This document shows positions 16,243-28,045 of a stretch of 64,000 nt of DNA, piece after piece. The position numbers and the translations under genes were made by a program. This DNA comes from JANMCE01 sp963791625 (GTDB lineage: Bacteria; Actinomycetota; Acidimicrobiia; Acidimicrobiales; Ilumatobacteraceae), in contig CAWBTA010000015.1 of the NCBI GenBank assembly GCA_963791625.1, positions 186,001 through 250,000 of the forward strand, read 5' to 3'. How positions within the stretch are numbered: the first letter of the stretch is position 1; each line of letters begins with the position of its first letter. The notes below the pieces were generated by a model. It worked only from the letters and a program-made list of their open reading frames with translations, searched no databases and was not told the origin of the DNA.

Positions 16243-17313
16243 GTGAACCGACCCCTTCTTGCCATCGCTGGCGCAGTCGCTTTGGCGATAGCCGTCTCCT
16301 CGTGCTCCACCACCAATCCCGACGCGGCCACGGTCAACGGGGTGCACATCAACCGCACTGCGTTTGAAGCCGACATGAACACCCTCGCCAAGAATGAGGC
16401 CTACACGAAGGCAAATGAGGCTGCAGCCGCCCAGGGCGCTCCTGCGATCGCCGGTGATACGAAGGGTTCGATCAGCAGCGCGTTCGCCGGATCGCAGCTG
16501 TCGAATCTGGTGTTGCTCGAGTTGGTTCATGCCGAACTGGGCCGCCGCAACGTCACTCCCGACGCCGACCAGACGACCAAGGGGGAACAAGTCGCCCAAG
16601 GCATTCTGGCTGTCGGCGACCCGGCAACCTGGACCTCGCTGCCTGCCGACCTGAAGACGAAGTACACCCAGAAGGGCGCCGAGTACTTGGCCCTTCAAAA
16701 AGAACTCAGCCCGAAGACCGACGCCGAACTTCTGGCGATTTTCGCATCGGTGCAGGATCAGCTCCCCCTCTGCGTGAGCCACATTTTGGTCGCTACCGAG
16801 AACGATGCCGCCGCGGTAGAGGATGATCTGAAGGCCGGGAAAACGTTCGCCGATGTCGCCAAGGCACGCTCCACCGACCCGGGCAGCAAAGACAGCGGCG
16901 GCAGCCTGATCGACCCGCAGACCGGCCAGTGCCCGGCCGCTGGCACCCTTGACCCCGACTTCGTGGCCGGAGCAAAGGCGGCCAAAGAGGGCGAGCCAAC
17001 TGCCCCGGTGAAGACGCAATTCGGCTTCCACATCATCAAGCTCGACAAGCCACTCCCCACAATTGAGAGCCTGCGCGACAACCTGGTTACCTACGGCGGA
17101 CAGCAGTCGTTGAAGCAGTTCATCGACAAGTCCCGCAAGGAAGCTGTCGTCACCGTCGATCCGCACTACGGCACGTGGGACGCCGCCAGTGGCGGCATCG
17201 TGCCCACCGAGGCAGCCGGCACCACCAAGGAAGGCTCCGTCACCACGGCGCCCGCGGCAGGAGCTTTGGCGCCGGGCGCCGACCCCGCCGCCACTCCCGT
17301 TTCCACGCCCTGA
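16243..17313 (+). CDS. SurA/PrsA-like parvulin peptidyl-prolyl isomerase lipoprotein
   Basis: 356 residues from a GTG start. The lipoprotein signal ends at VSSC, giving C21. The N-terminal SurA-like helical region (AATVNGVHINRTAFEADMN) is followed by a parvulin domain around 175-275: VSHILVATEND, FADVAKARSTDPGSKDSGGSL, FGFHIIKLD. The C-terminal tail is rich in Ala, Pro and Thr. Parvulins assist folding of exported proteins outside the membrane. A lipoprotein gene (lpqU) also occurs near mazG-eno in Mycobacterium, but that protein is of a different type. The stop overlaps the mazG ATG. Confidence 0.85.
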   Translation: MNRPLLAIAGAVALAIAVSSCSTTNPDAATVNGVHINRTAFEADMNTLAKNEAYTKANEAAAAQGAPAIAGDTKGSISSAFAGSQLSNLVLLELVHAELGRRNVTPDADQTTKGEQVAQGILAVGDPATWTSLPADLKTKYTQKGAEYLALQKELSPKTDAELLAIFASVQDQLPLCVSHILVATENDAAAVEDDLKAGKTFADVAKARSTDPGSKDSGGSLIDPQTGQCPAAGTLDPDFVAGAKAAKEGEPTAPVKTQFGFHIIKLDKPLPTIESLRDNLVTYGGQQSLKQFIDKSRKEAVVTVDPHYGTWDAASGGIVPTEAAGTTKEGSVTTAPAAGALAPGADPAATPVSTP

Positions 17314-18386
17314 TGAACGCCCGGCCCCGCGTGGTCGTGGCCGGCATCGGGCCGGCGGGCCCGGATCAGGTTACCGCCGAAGTATTGGCCGCAATCGAGC
17401 GCATCCCTCATCGTTTCCTGCGTACCCGTCGCCATCCGGCCGCGATGGTGGTGGGCGAAGCCGAGAGCTTCGACGACGCCTACGAACGAGCCGACACCTT
17501 CGACCAGGTGTACCAGTCCATCGTTGAAGATCTCGTTGCATCTGCAACGAAACACGGTGAGGTGCTCTACGCCGTCCCCGGCTCTCCCCTCGTGCTGGAA
17601 CGAACGGTCCGCTACCTACTCGCGGACGTTCGGGTAGACGTCACGGTTTTGGCCGGCATGAGCTTTCTGGACATCGCCTACGCCCGCTTGAAGCTCGATC
17701 CGATCGAAGCGCGTCTCACGCTGATTGACGGGCACCTGTTCACGACCGCGTCGGCCGGCTGCGACGGACCGATGCTGGTCGCCCATTGCCACAACCAACG
17801 GGTCCTCTCCGACATCAAACTTGCCGTTGACGATGGTCCCGACGTCACGGTGCTGCAGCGCCTCGGTCTACCCGACGAGCGAGTCGTTACCGTGCCATGG
17901 GCCGAACTGGATCGTGAGATTGAGGCCGATCATCTGACCTCAATCTTCATCCCAGCGCTGTCCGCGCCGGTCGGGTCGTCGTTGCTGGAATTCCACGAGA
18001 CGGTCCGGCGCCTGCGAGCAGAGTGCCCGTGGGATCGAGAGCAAACCCATGACTCCTTGTTGCAGTATCTGCATGCCGAGACCAGCGAGGTAGCCGAAGC
18101 CATCGCCCTGCTGGGTGACGACGGCGAGGGCGACGAGGATTTCTTGGGTGAACTGGGCGACGTGTTGCTGCAGGTGGTGCTCCACTCGGCCATTGCCGAG
18201 CAGGAGGGTCGCTTCACTTTGGCTGACGTAGCAGCCACGGTGAATGCCAAGATGATTCGCCGCCATCCGCACGTCTTCGGCGATGTGGTTGCCACGACTC
18301 CCGACGAGGTCGCGGCCCTGTGGGCGTCCATCAAAGCGAGTGAGAAGGCCGCCAGGACGGCCGACCCTTCTTCTCTTTCTTCGTAA
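17313..18386 (+). CDS. mazG: YabN-type fusion: tetrapyrrole methylase-like domain plus MazG pyrophosphohydrolase
   Basis: 357 residues. The N-terminal ~200 residues have the tetrapyrrole-methylase (YabN) fold: VVVAGIGPAGPDQVTAEV, YAVPGSPLVLERTV, VTVLAGMSFLDIAYARL. The C-terminal MazG domain has RLRAECPWDREQTHDSLLQYLHAE..EVAEAI and ELGDVLLQVVLHSAIAEQEG, with its metal-binding ExxE and ExxD sets. MazG hydrolyses non-canonical or excess NTPs to NMP. The methylase-like domain of YabN proteins has no settled activity. ATG 17313 overlaps the preceding stop. The position before eno is conserved in Actinobacteria. Confidence 0.92.
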   Translation: MNARPRVVVAGIGPAGPDQVTAEVLAAIERIPHRFLRTRRHPAAMVVGEAESFDDAYERADTFDQVYQSIVEDLVASATKHGEVLYAVPGSPLVLERTVRYLLADVRVDVTVLAGMSFLDIAYARLKLDPIEARLTLIDGHLFTTASAGCDGPMLVAHCHNQRVLSDIKLAVDDGPDVTVLQRLGLPDERVVTVPWAELDREIEADHLTSIFIPALSAPVGSSLLEFHETVRRLRAECPWDREQTHDSLLQYLHAETSEVAEAIALLGDDGEGDEDFLGELGDVLLQVVLHSAIAEQEGRFTLADVAATVNAKMIRRHPHVFGDVVATTPDEVAALWASIKASEKAARTADPSSLSS

Positions 18387-18492
18387 CTTCTTCACCACTC
18401 TTCGCGTCCGGAGTCTTGAGGTGCGGTCACAGGTTGTTCAAGATCACCTCTAACCGTGGCGCTCTCAGCGGGCGCGCTGTCATCGTCATGGC

Positions 18493-19455
18493 ATGCCGTC
18501 GCGTGATCACCTCCCTCACCGCGCGAATCACCGATGGGCTGCGGTACTTCTCTTCGTGCTCAGCTCCTGCGGTTTGGAGACCACGCGGGAGCCAAACCTT
18601 CGAGTCGTCGGGCCTCCCACGCTCGTGCGCCCCACGAGTGCCGGACCGGCGGCGACCTCCACGACCATCAGGACCGAGATCGGCGAGGCCATGATCATTT
18701 CCACTCGCCCCACCGACAAACAGTTGGCTCCCGATCCAGAAGCTGAAACCTTCGGAGCCGATCCCGCCGTCATTCGTCCGGCCACCACGGAGGCGACGGA
18801 GCCAAAGACAACGACGACCATCGCTCCCACCACCACCGACATCACCACCACCACGACGGTGGCGCCGACGACGACGCTCGCCGCCTCCACCACCGTGGCT
18901 CCCACGACGACGGTGGTCACGACCACGACGGTGCCAGTCACCACGATTGCGGCGACGACCACAACCACCACCGAGCCCGCCACCACCTCCACCCCGGCGA
19001 CAACAACCACGACGCTCGATCCGGGCAAACCCGCAGCCGTGAAGCCTGCTGCCCGAGCCGATGGCGAGCGACGGGCCACAGTTGCTTTTGCCACGGCGCA
19101 GACCCATGTCAACGGTTGCCTCACCAATCCGACGACATGCGATCACGCGCTCTTGAGGTCATCGTTCTCCGGACCGGCGCTGACCGAGGTGACCACCATG
19201 GTCGCGGGCCTCACGCGCAGCAATCTCTACGTAAGCATCGCGGCCGGTGACGGCTACGTTCTGGATGCCGCGGCCATCAACAACGACGCGACGCGAGCCA
19301 GCCTGAGCGGGTGCTTCACCACCATTCGCAACACCATGGATGCCGCCGGTCAGCTGCTGACGACGAGCTTCGAGAGCGGCCGCGTTGCCTACGAGATGAC
19401 CCAGGTGGATGGGCAGTGGACGGTCGCCACCCATCGCGGCCTTGGAGCCTGCTGA
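18493..19455 (+). CDS. Thr-rich lipoprotein of unknown function
   Basis: 320 residues. The signal peptide ends LFVLSSC, giving a lipid-modified C26. A long Thr/Pro/Val-rich mucin-like linker covers about 97-180 (runs such as TTTTVAPTTTLA), which should span the cell wall. A C-terminal globular domain of ~130 residues follows, with Cys pairs (VNGCLTNPTTCDH, SGCFTTI, GLGAC) that may form disulfides. The ending YEMTQVDGQWTVATHRG resembles NTF2/SnoaL-type ligand pockets, but this is weak. It lies just before eno. Confidence 0.75.
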   Translation: MPSRDHLPHRANHRWAAVLLFVLSSCGLETTREPNLRVVGPPTLVRPTSAGPAATSTTIRTEIGEAMIISTRPTDKQLAPDPEAETFGADPAVIRPATTEATEPKTTTTIAPTTTDITTTTTVAPTTTLAASTTVAPTTTVVTTTTVPVTTIAATTTTTTEPATTSTPATTTTTLDPGKPAAVKPAARADGERRATVAFATAQTHVNGCLTNPTTCDHALLRSSFSGPALTEVTTMVAGLTRSNLYVSIAAGDGYVLDAAAINNDATRASLSGCFTTIRNTMDAAGQLLTTSFESGRVAYEMTQVDGQWTVATHRGLGAC

Positions 19456-19503
19456 GCGGTTGCCTCGGATTGGCTGGCACCGCCAACTACGGTGGAAGCC
19501 ATC

Positions 19504-20787
19504 ATGAGCGAAATTACTACGGTCCTTGGACGAGAACTTCTGGATTCACGCGGCAACCCCACCGTTGAGGTGGAAGTGATCTTGGCATCGGGAGCGAGCG
19601 GTCAGGCACTTGTGCCCTCAGGTGCCTCCACGGGTGAGCACGAAGCAATGGAACGCCGCGACGGCGGTAGCCGTTACATGGGCAAGGGCGTGCAGGGAGC
19701 CGTTGGCGCGGTGAACGGCGCACTGTCCAAGGCCATCAGCGGCATGAGCGTGTTCGAGCAGCGCCAGATCGACAACGAGATGATTCTGCTCGACGGCACT
19801 GACAACAAGGGGCAGTTCGGCGCCAACGCCATCCTCGGTGTGTCGCTCGCCGTAGCCAAGGCCGCCGCCAACGAACTGCGCATGCCGCTGTACCGCTACA
19901 TCGGCGGACCGAACGCGCATGTGCTGCCGGTGCCGATGATGAACGTGCTGAACGGTGGTGTGCACGCCGACAACTCCATCGACATGCAGGAATTCATGAT
20001 CATGCCGGTGGGCGCGCCGAGCTTCAGCGAAGCCCTGCGATGGGGCACTGAGGTGTACCACACGCTGAAGAAGCTTCTGCACGATCGCAAACTCTCAACA
20101 GCGGTCGGTGACGAGGGTGGTTTCGCCCCGAACCTGGCGAGTAACGAAGACGCCATCAAGGCGCTGATGGAAGCCATCGAGAAGGCCGGCTACACACCCG
20201 GCGAACAGATAGCGATCGCACTCGACCCTGCCGTCAGTGAGCTGTACAAGGGCGGCCAGTATCACCTCGAAGGCGAAGGCAAAGTGCTCTCCAGTGACGA
20301 CCTCGTCGCCTACTGGTCGCGCCTCGTAGACACCTACCCGATCGTGTCGATCGAAGACGGCATGGCAGAAGACGATTGGGACGGTTGGGCCAAGCTCACG
20401 GCCGCGGTCGGTAATCGCGTCCAGCTTGTGGGCGATGACCTGTTCGTCACCAACGTCGACCGCCTGCAGATGGGTATCGACAAGGGCACAGCGAACAGCG
20501 TGCTCATCAAGGTCAACCAGATCGGCTCCCTCACCGAGACGCTCAACACCATCGACCTCGCAACCCGCCACGCCTACACCAGCGTGATGAGCCACCGCTC
20601 GGGCGAGACGGAGGACACCACCATCGCGGACCTCGCGGTCGCTACCAACTGCGGACAGATCAAGACCGGCGCCCCGGCTCGATCCGACCGGGTGGCCAAG
20701 TACAACCAGCTGCTTCGTATCGAGGCCAACCTGGGGGAAGCGGCTCGCTTCCTCGGACGCCGCGCCATCGCTCGCGCTGCGAAGTAG
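19504..20787 (+). CDS. eno: enolase
   Basis: Glycolytic 2-phosphoglycerate dehydratase, 427 residues, full length. Motifs: RELLDSRGNPTVEVEV at the start, the SGASTGEHEA loop, GDEGGFAPNL, SIEDGMAEDDWDGW, GDDLFVTN, LIKVNQIGSLTET and the signature SHRSGETEDTTIADLAV. ATG 19504 is preferred to 19492 because GGAAG lies 5 bases before it. It is followed within 3 bases by ftsB, as in most Actinobacteria. Confidence 0.97.
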   Translation: MSEITTVLGRELLDSRGNPTVEVEVILASGASGQALVPSGASTGEHEAMERRDGGSRYMGKGVQGAVGAVNGALSKAISGMSVFEQRQIDNEMILLDGTDNKGQFGANAILGVSLAVAKAAANELRMPLYRYIGGPNAHVLPVPMMNVLNGGVHADNSIDMQEFMIMPVGAPSFSEALRWGTEVYHTLKKLLHDRKLSTAVGDEGGFAPNLASNEDAIKALMEAIEKAGYTPGEQIAIALDPAVSELYKGGQYHLEGEGKVLSSDDLVAYWSRLVDTYPIVSIEDGMAEDDWDGWAKLTAAVGNRVQLVGDDLFVTNVDRLQMGIDKGTANSVLIKVNQIGSLTETLNTIDLATRHAYTSVMSHRSGETEDTTIADLAVATNCGQIKTGAPARSDRVAKYNQLLRIEANLGEAARFLGRRAIARAAK

Positions 20788-20790
20788 CCC

Positions 20791-21408
20791 ATGACCAAGA
20801 CGCCCTCCATCGGAACGCGACGACCAACGGGGCCTTCCCGTGCGGCCGATGCGACGGCGCGCCATGATCGCCATCTGAAGGTTGCGGCCGCCGACGAAGT
20901 GCTCGAGGTCGAAGGTGTCGGTCTACCGATGCGCCCTCGGCGCCGACGCGGCGCCCGTATCCTGTTGTGGGTAGGTATCCCGATCGTCGTGCTGGCGGGA
21001 TTTGCCGCGCTGTTCATCGTGCCGACCAAGTCATATCTGAACCAGCGCAAGCAGTACAACGAGAACCTACGCAAGCTTGAGGCGGTCCAGGCCGCCAACG
21101 CCCGTCTCGATACCCAAATCGAGGCCCTCCAGACCGACACCGAAGTAGAACGCATCGCCCGTGCCCGCTACAACCTGGTGCGCAACGGAGACCAGATCAT
21201 TGCCGTGCTGCCCGCTCCGGCGCCGAACCCGCTCCCCAACGAATGGCCGTACACCCTGCTGCAGGACATCGTCACGATCCGATTACAGAACCCCGAGTCC
21301 ACGCCCGGTGCCGCACCGACTACGGCCGTCTCAGCGTCCACGACCGCTGGCGCGCTGACGGCCTCTGATCCTGCATCGAGCCCGCCGGACACCACTCCAG
21401 CTCCGTGA
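20791..21408 (+). CDS. ftsB: FtsB/DivIC septum-formation initiator
   Basis: 205-residue single-pass protein of the division complex with FtsL and FtsQ. A basic cytosolic N-terminus (PRRRRGARI) leads into a membrane segment around 57-78 (LLWVGIPIVVLAGFAALFIV). A short coiled coil follows (NQRKQYNENLRKLEAVQAANARLDTQIEAL), then the diagnostic EVERIARARYNLVRNGDQII. The tail is Pro/Thr/Ala-rich. In most Actinobacteria DUF501 and ppx come next; here a molybdenum-enzyme cluster intervenes. Confidence 0.93.
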   Translation: MTKTPSIGTRRPTGPSRAADATARHDRHLKVAAADEVLEVEGVGLPMRPRRRRGARILLWVGIPIVVLAGFAALFIVPTKSYLNQRKQYNENLRKLEAVQAANARLDTQIEALQTDTEVERIARARYNLVRNGDQIIAVLPAPAPNPLPNEWPYTLLQDIVTIRLQNPESTPGAAPTTAVSASTTAGALTASDPASSPPDTTPAP

Positions 21409-21470
21409 CCTCGGCACATTTCCCCAACTGCGGATAGTCTGCGAAACAGATTTCGACCCCAGGGGGAAAC

Positions 21471-23747
<2,277 letters not shown>

Positions 23748-23768
23748 ACCGCCAGCCCGCGCCTTCGT

Positions 23769-23799
23769 GATGCCCGACCTCGTGGTGAGGTCGGGCATC
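23769..23799 (+). terminator. rho-independent terminator between the two large-subunit genes
   Basis: A perfect 13-bp stem (23769-23781 with 23787-23799), 5-base loop, followed by a short T-run at 23804-23807. It should separate transcription of copy A from copy B. Confidence 0.8.
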
Positions 23800-23919
23800 A
23801 TGCGTTTTCGACCCAGATTCGGACTTCCCCGTGACGCGAGGCACATCGATTTGAGGCATGATGTCAGACGCCGGTTGGGGAAACACCGGTTCCGACGAAT
23901 CATGGAGGTGGTCCGAGGT

Positions 23920-26289
23920 ATGACAATGACCGAGAACAAGCAGGGCACCGTTATTGGTAGCCGTCTCCTTCGCCGTGAGGATCCGCCGCTGTTGACAGGC
24001 GAGTCGAAGTTTACCGCCGACCTCGCGATTCCTGGTGCCCTCCACATGGCACTGGCGCGCAGCCCGTATGCGCACGCCAACATCGTGTCGGTCGACTGCT
24101 CCGCTGCCCGCAACATGCCGGGCGTGTACGGCGCGTGGAGTGGCGCCGAGCTGCAGGCACTCTGGGCCGGCCCCATGCCGTGTGCCTGGCCCGTCACGCC
24201 CGACATGAAGAACCCGACCCACTACCCCGTCGCCGTTAGCCGCGCCAACTACGTCGGTGACGCCGTCGCCGTCGTGCTCGCCTACACCGATGCGCAAGCT
24301 CGCGACGCGGTCGAGGCCATTGATGTGCAGTACGAGGCGTTGCCCGCTGTTGTCGATCTGGAAGACGCGCTCAGTGATCGCGTGCTGGTCCACCCCGAGC
24401 TCGGCACCAACCGCTCGTACATCTGGGAGCTGAAGCCCCAAGGTGATCTCGAACCGATCTTCGCCAGCGCAGCCCACACGGTGAAGGAGCGCTACATCCA
24501 GCAGCGTTTGCTTCCGATGTCCATGGAGCCGCGAGGCGTAGCCGCGGTGCCGCAACCGTTCGGTGGCGACATCACGCTCTATTCGGCCACCCAGGTGCCG
24601 CACATTCTGAAGGTGATGGCTGCGCTTACGCTCGGCATTCCTGAGCATCAACTGCGTGTCGTGGCCCCAAGCGTCGGCGGCGGCTTTGGTTGCAAACTCA
24701 ACGTGTACGCCGAGGAACTGCTCTGCACTGCGCTGGCCCGCAAACACGGCGTGCCGGTGCGTTGGGCCGAAGAGCGCGGCGAGAACACCATGGCCACGAT
24801 CCACGGTCGCGGCCAGGTGCAGGACATCGAACTCGCGGCTGATGCCAGCGGCAAGATCCAAGCCGTGCGTGTCCACCTTATTGGTGACATGGGCGCCTAC
24901 CTGCAGTTGGTCACCCCTGGCGTGCCGCTGCTCGGTGCGTTCCTCTACGCCGGCGTCTACGACGTGCCGAACCTTGAGTTCGTGTGCGAGTCGGTGTTCA
25001 CCACCATGACCCCCACCGACGCCTACCGCGGCGCCGGTCGCCCCGAGGCCACCTACGCCATCGAGCGTGCCATCGATGCGTTGGCGCGCAAGATGAACAT
25101 GGACCCCATGGCGTTGCGCCACATCAATTTCATCAAGAAGGAACAGTTCCCCTACACGGCCATGACCGGCCTCACCTACGACTCCGGCGACCATGCATTG
25201 GCTGCCGACAAGGCCGTCGAGATGGTGGACTACGCAGGCGTTCGAGCCGAGCAGGCTCGCCGTCGCGCGGCTGGTGACACAAAGCAGATCGGCATCGGCA
25301 TCTCGACCTATTTCGAGATGTGCGGCCTGGCGCCCTCACGGGTTCTTGCCAGCCTCAACTACTCGGCGGGCGGCTGGGAAGCCGCCACCGTTCGCGTGCT
25401 GCCGACCAACAAGGTCGTGGTGGTCACCGGCGCAACGCCGCACGGTCAGGGCCACGAAACGTCGTGGTCGATGATCATTGCCGACAAGCTCGGCGTGCCA
25501 CCCGAAGACGTGCAGGTCGTCCACTCCGACACCGCGCTCAGCCCGCTCGGCCTTGACACCTACGGCTCTCGTTCGCTGGTGGTTGGCGGTATCGCCATCG
25601 TGCAGGCCGCCGACAAGGTGATCGATAAGGCCCGCAAGATCGCGGCGCACCAGTTGGAGTGCAACGAGGACGACCTCGATTTCGCCAACGGCACGTTCAC
25701 GGTGCGGGGCACGCCGGACAAGGCCATGCCGCTCGCCGGTATTGCCTTCGCGGCGTTCACGGCGCACAACCTGCCCGATGGCATGGAGCCGAATCTTGAG
25801 GCCCACACAACCTATGACCCGCCCAACTTCTCGTGGCCGTTCGGTTCTCACATCTGTGTTGTCGAAGTCGACACCGAAACGGGCAAGACCGACGTGATCA
25901 AGTACGTGGCGGTCGATGACTGCGGCAACCAGATCAACCCGCTGATCGTCGAAGGCCAGGTGCACGGCGGCATCATCCAGGGCCTGGCTCAGGCCCTGTT
26001 CGAGGAGGCTGTCTATGACAAGGACGGCAACCTGCGCACCACATCGTTGGCCGAGTATCTGGTGCCTGCGGCATCCGATGTGATCTCGCTCGACACCGCG
26101 CACACCTACACCCCTTCGCCCACCAACCCGCTAGGCGTGAAGGGCATCGGCGAGGCGGGCACCATCGGTGCCGCGCCCGCCGTCATGAACGCCATCTGCG
26201 ACGCCCTGTCGCCCTACGGCGTCACCGACATCAACATGCCCGCCTCGCCGCTGCGAGTGTGGGAAGCCATTCACGCAAGCAGCAAGTAG
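23920..26289 (+). CDS. molybdenum hydroxylase large subunit, CoxL form-II-like (copy B)
   Basis: 789 residues from ATG 23920; ATG 23926 has a better-spaced GAGG (23915-23918) and is equally possible. It is a paralogue of copy A with the same layout: GSRLLRREDPPLLTGESKF, SVGGGFGCKLNVYAEE, AYRGAGRPEATYA from residue 368, GHETSWSM, and active-site E745 in KGIGEAGT. It also lacks the form-I CO dehydrogenase motif. Conserved differences between the copies around the substrate channel suggest two substrates or a heteromer; that is inference. An own promoter is likely in the 120 bases after the terminator. Confidence 0.9.
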   Translation: MTMTENKQGTVIGSRLLRREDPPLLTGESKFTADLAIPGALHMALARSPYAHANIVSVDCSAARNMPGVYGAWSGAELQALWAGPMPCAWPVTPDMKNPTHYPVAVSRANYVGDAVAVVLAYTDAQARDAVEAIDVQYEALPAVVDLEDALSDRVLVHPELGTNRSYIWELKPQGDLEPIFASAAHTVKERYIQQRLLPMSMEPRGVAAVPQPFGGDITLYSATQVPHILKVMAALTLGIPEHQLRVVAPSVGGGFGCKLNVYAEELLCTALARKHGVPVRWAEERGENTMATIHGRGQVQDIELAADASGKIQAVRVHLIGDMGAYLQLVTPGVPLLGAFLYAGVYDVPNLEFVCESVFTTMTPTDAYRGAGRPEATYAIERAIDALARKMNMDPMALRHINFIKKEQFPYTAMTGLTYDSGDHALAADKAVEMVDYAGVRAEQARRRAAGDTKQIGIGISTYFEMCGLAPSRVLASLNYSAGGWEAATVRVLPTNKVVVVTGATPHGQGHETSWSMIIADKLGVPPEDVQVVHSDTALSPLGLDTYGSRSLVVGGIAIVQAADKVIDKARKIAAHQLECNEDDLDFANGTFTVRGTPDKAMPLAGIAFAAFTAHNLPDGMEPNLEAHTTYDPPNFSWPFGSHICVVEVDTETGKTDVIKYVAVDDCGNQINPLIVEGQVHGGIIQGLAQALFEEAVYDKDGNLRTTSLAEYLVPAASDVISLDTAHTYTPSPTNPLGVKGIGEAGTIGAAPAVMNAICDALSPYGVTDINMPASPLRVWEAIHASSK

Positions 26290-26302
26290 CTCGGCACGAG
26301 GT

Positions 26303-26337
26303 GGTCACGTCAGTCCTACTCACGGTCTGACGTGACC
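26303..26337 (+). terminator. hairpin after copy B
   Basis: An 11-bp perfect stem (26303-26313 with 26327-26337) with a 13-base loop, 13 bases after the copy B stop. No T-tract follows, so terminator strength is uncertain. Confidence 0.5.
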
Positions 26338-26416
26338 GCCGACCATCCTGGTCCCCCGCACTCACATACCAGTCGGTCAAGCCTGGGCGGCGTCTGTGCG
26401 CCTAAAGTCTCGGCGG

Positions 26417-26447
26417 GCGGTCTCGGGATTTCAACGGTCGAGACCGC
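26417..26447 (+). promoter_or_regulatory. inverted repeat upstream of the flavin oxidoreductase gene
   Basis: A 9-bp dyad GCGGTCTCG/CGAGACCGC (26417-26425 with 26439-26447) lies 60 bases before the ATG at 26508. It could be an operator or a leader hairpin. Nothing in the sequence identifies the regulator. Confidence 0.3.
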
Positions 26448-26507
26448 TCATCCAACGCAACATCGACCGGCGTGCCGGACCGCAGTGCGCCCAGGGACTG
26501 AGAACCG

Positions 26508-27906
26508 ATGAACGATCACTATCTCGACGCAATCGCCGATGCCGATCCGTATCCCTACTGGTTTGATGACGTTGACGAGCCCGACTCCAACCCCACGTTG
26601 GTGCGCGGCGAGAGCTGCGATCTGTGCATCGTCGGCGGCGGCTACACCGGCTTGTGGACCGCCATCATCGCAAAGGAACGTGACCCGAACCGCGACATTG
26701 TTCTTATTGATTCTGAAACGGTCGGCTGGGGTGCGTCAGGTCGCAACGGTGGTTTCATGGAGGCCAGCCTCACCCACGGCGTGGCCAACGGGCAGGACCG
26801 ATTCCCCAACGAGCTACCAATCCTCGAGCAGCTCGGCTTGCAAAATCTGAACGAGATCGAAGCCGCCATCAAGCGCTACAACATCGACTGCGACTACGAG
26901 CGCACGGGCGTTATCGATGTCGCCACAACACCTCACAACGTCAGTGAATTACGGGACGATTTCCGCCAGCTCAAGCAACTCGGGCAACGGGTGGAGTGGT
27001 ACGACCAGGACGCCATGCGCCTAGAGGTCAACTCCCCGACGTACCTCGCTGGGCTCGAACGCAAGGACCGCGCCGCCATCGTCGACCCTGCCCGACTCGT
27101 CTGGGGTCTGAAGGCCGCGGCCGAATCACTGGGCGTGCGCATCTACGAAGACACCCGCGCCACCGGCCTTGAGCGCGACGGCGTTGGCGTCATGGTCACC
27201 ACTCCCCTCGCCAACGTACGCGCCGGTCGCGTGGCGTTGTGTACCAATGCGTTCCCACCACTGCTCAAGCGCATCAACCAGTACATGATTCCCGGTGTAC
27301 GACTACTGCATGGTAACCGAGCCACTCACCGAGGAGCAGCTGTCATCCATCGGTTGGAAGAACCGCCAGGGTCTGTCGGACTTCACCAACCAGTTCCACT
27401 ACTACCGGCTCACCGAAGACAACCGCATCCTGTGGGGCGGCTATGACGTCATCTACTACTTCGGCGGGAAAACCAGTCACACCTACGAGCAGCGGCCGGA
27501 GACCCACGCCAAGTTGAGCCAGCACTTCTTCAACAACTTTCCTCAATTGGAAGGCGTGAAGTTCAGCCATATCTGGGGTGGCGCCATCGACACCTGCACA
27601 CGGTTCTGCGTGTTCTGGGGCAAGGCCATGGGCGGACGCATTGCCTACGCCAGCGGCTACACCGGCCTGGGTGTGGCGGCCACACGTTTCGGGGCCGAGG
27701 TCATGCTGGATCTGCTCGACGGGAAGCGCTCGAAAGCAACCGAACTCGACTTCGTGCGCAAAAAGCCCATCCCGTTCCCGCCCGAGCCCTTCCGCTTCAT
27801 CGGCATCCAAGCCACGCGCTGGAGCCTGAACCAAGAGGACAAGACGGGCGACCGAAACGCCTGGCTCCGCGCCCTCGACAAACTGGGCCTCGGCTTCGAC
27901 AGCTAA
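26508..27906 (+). pseudogene. FAD-dependent amine oxidase-like (DAO family) gene, interrupted by a one-base frameshift
   Basis: Two overlapping frames together make one ~465-residue DAO-family flavoprotein, similar to gamma-glutamylputrescine or glycine oxidases. The first frame holds the FAD-binding loop IVGGGYTGLWTA and GWGASGRNGG, and runs to QYMIP. The second continues VYDYCMVTEPLTEEQ and ends with GGRIAYASGYTGLGVAATR, the second FAD contact. Removing one G at 27294-27295 (CCCGGTG) joins them exactly at the expected residue. The downstream part has no other damage, so this is a recent mutation or a sequence error. The substrate is probably an amino acid or amine. Its link to the molybdenum enzymes is only positional. 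Confidence 0.8.
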
Positions 27907-28045
27907 CCGGCGCGTGGTGAGCCCGATATGAACGAACGCGCCTCTGTCGACAGCAGCGGTCAGCTTCGACAGCCTTGCCGCAACTGCCTTTGCCGGTTGA
28001 GCCCGTGAGGCCGAGGAGGGGCTGCGTGCCGTACGCTGGTTGATC

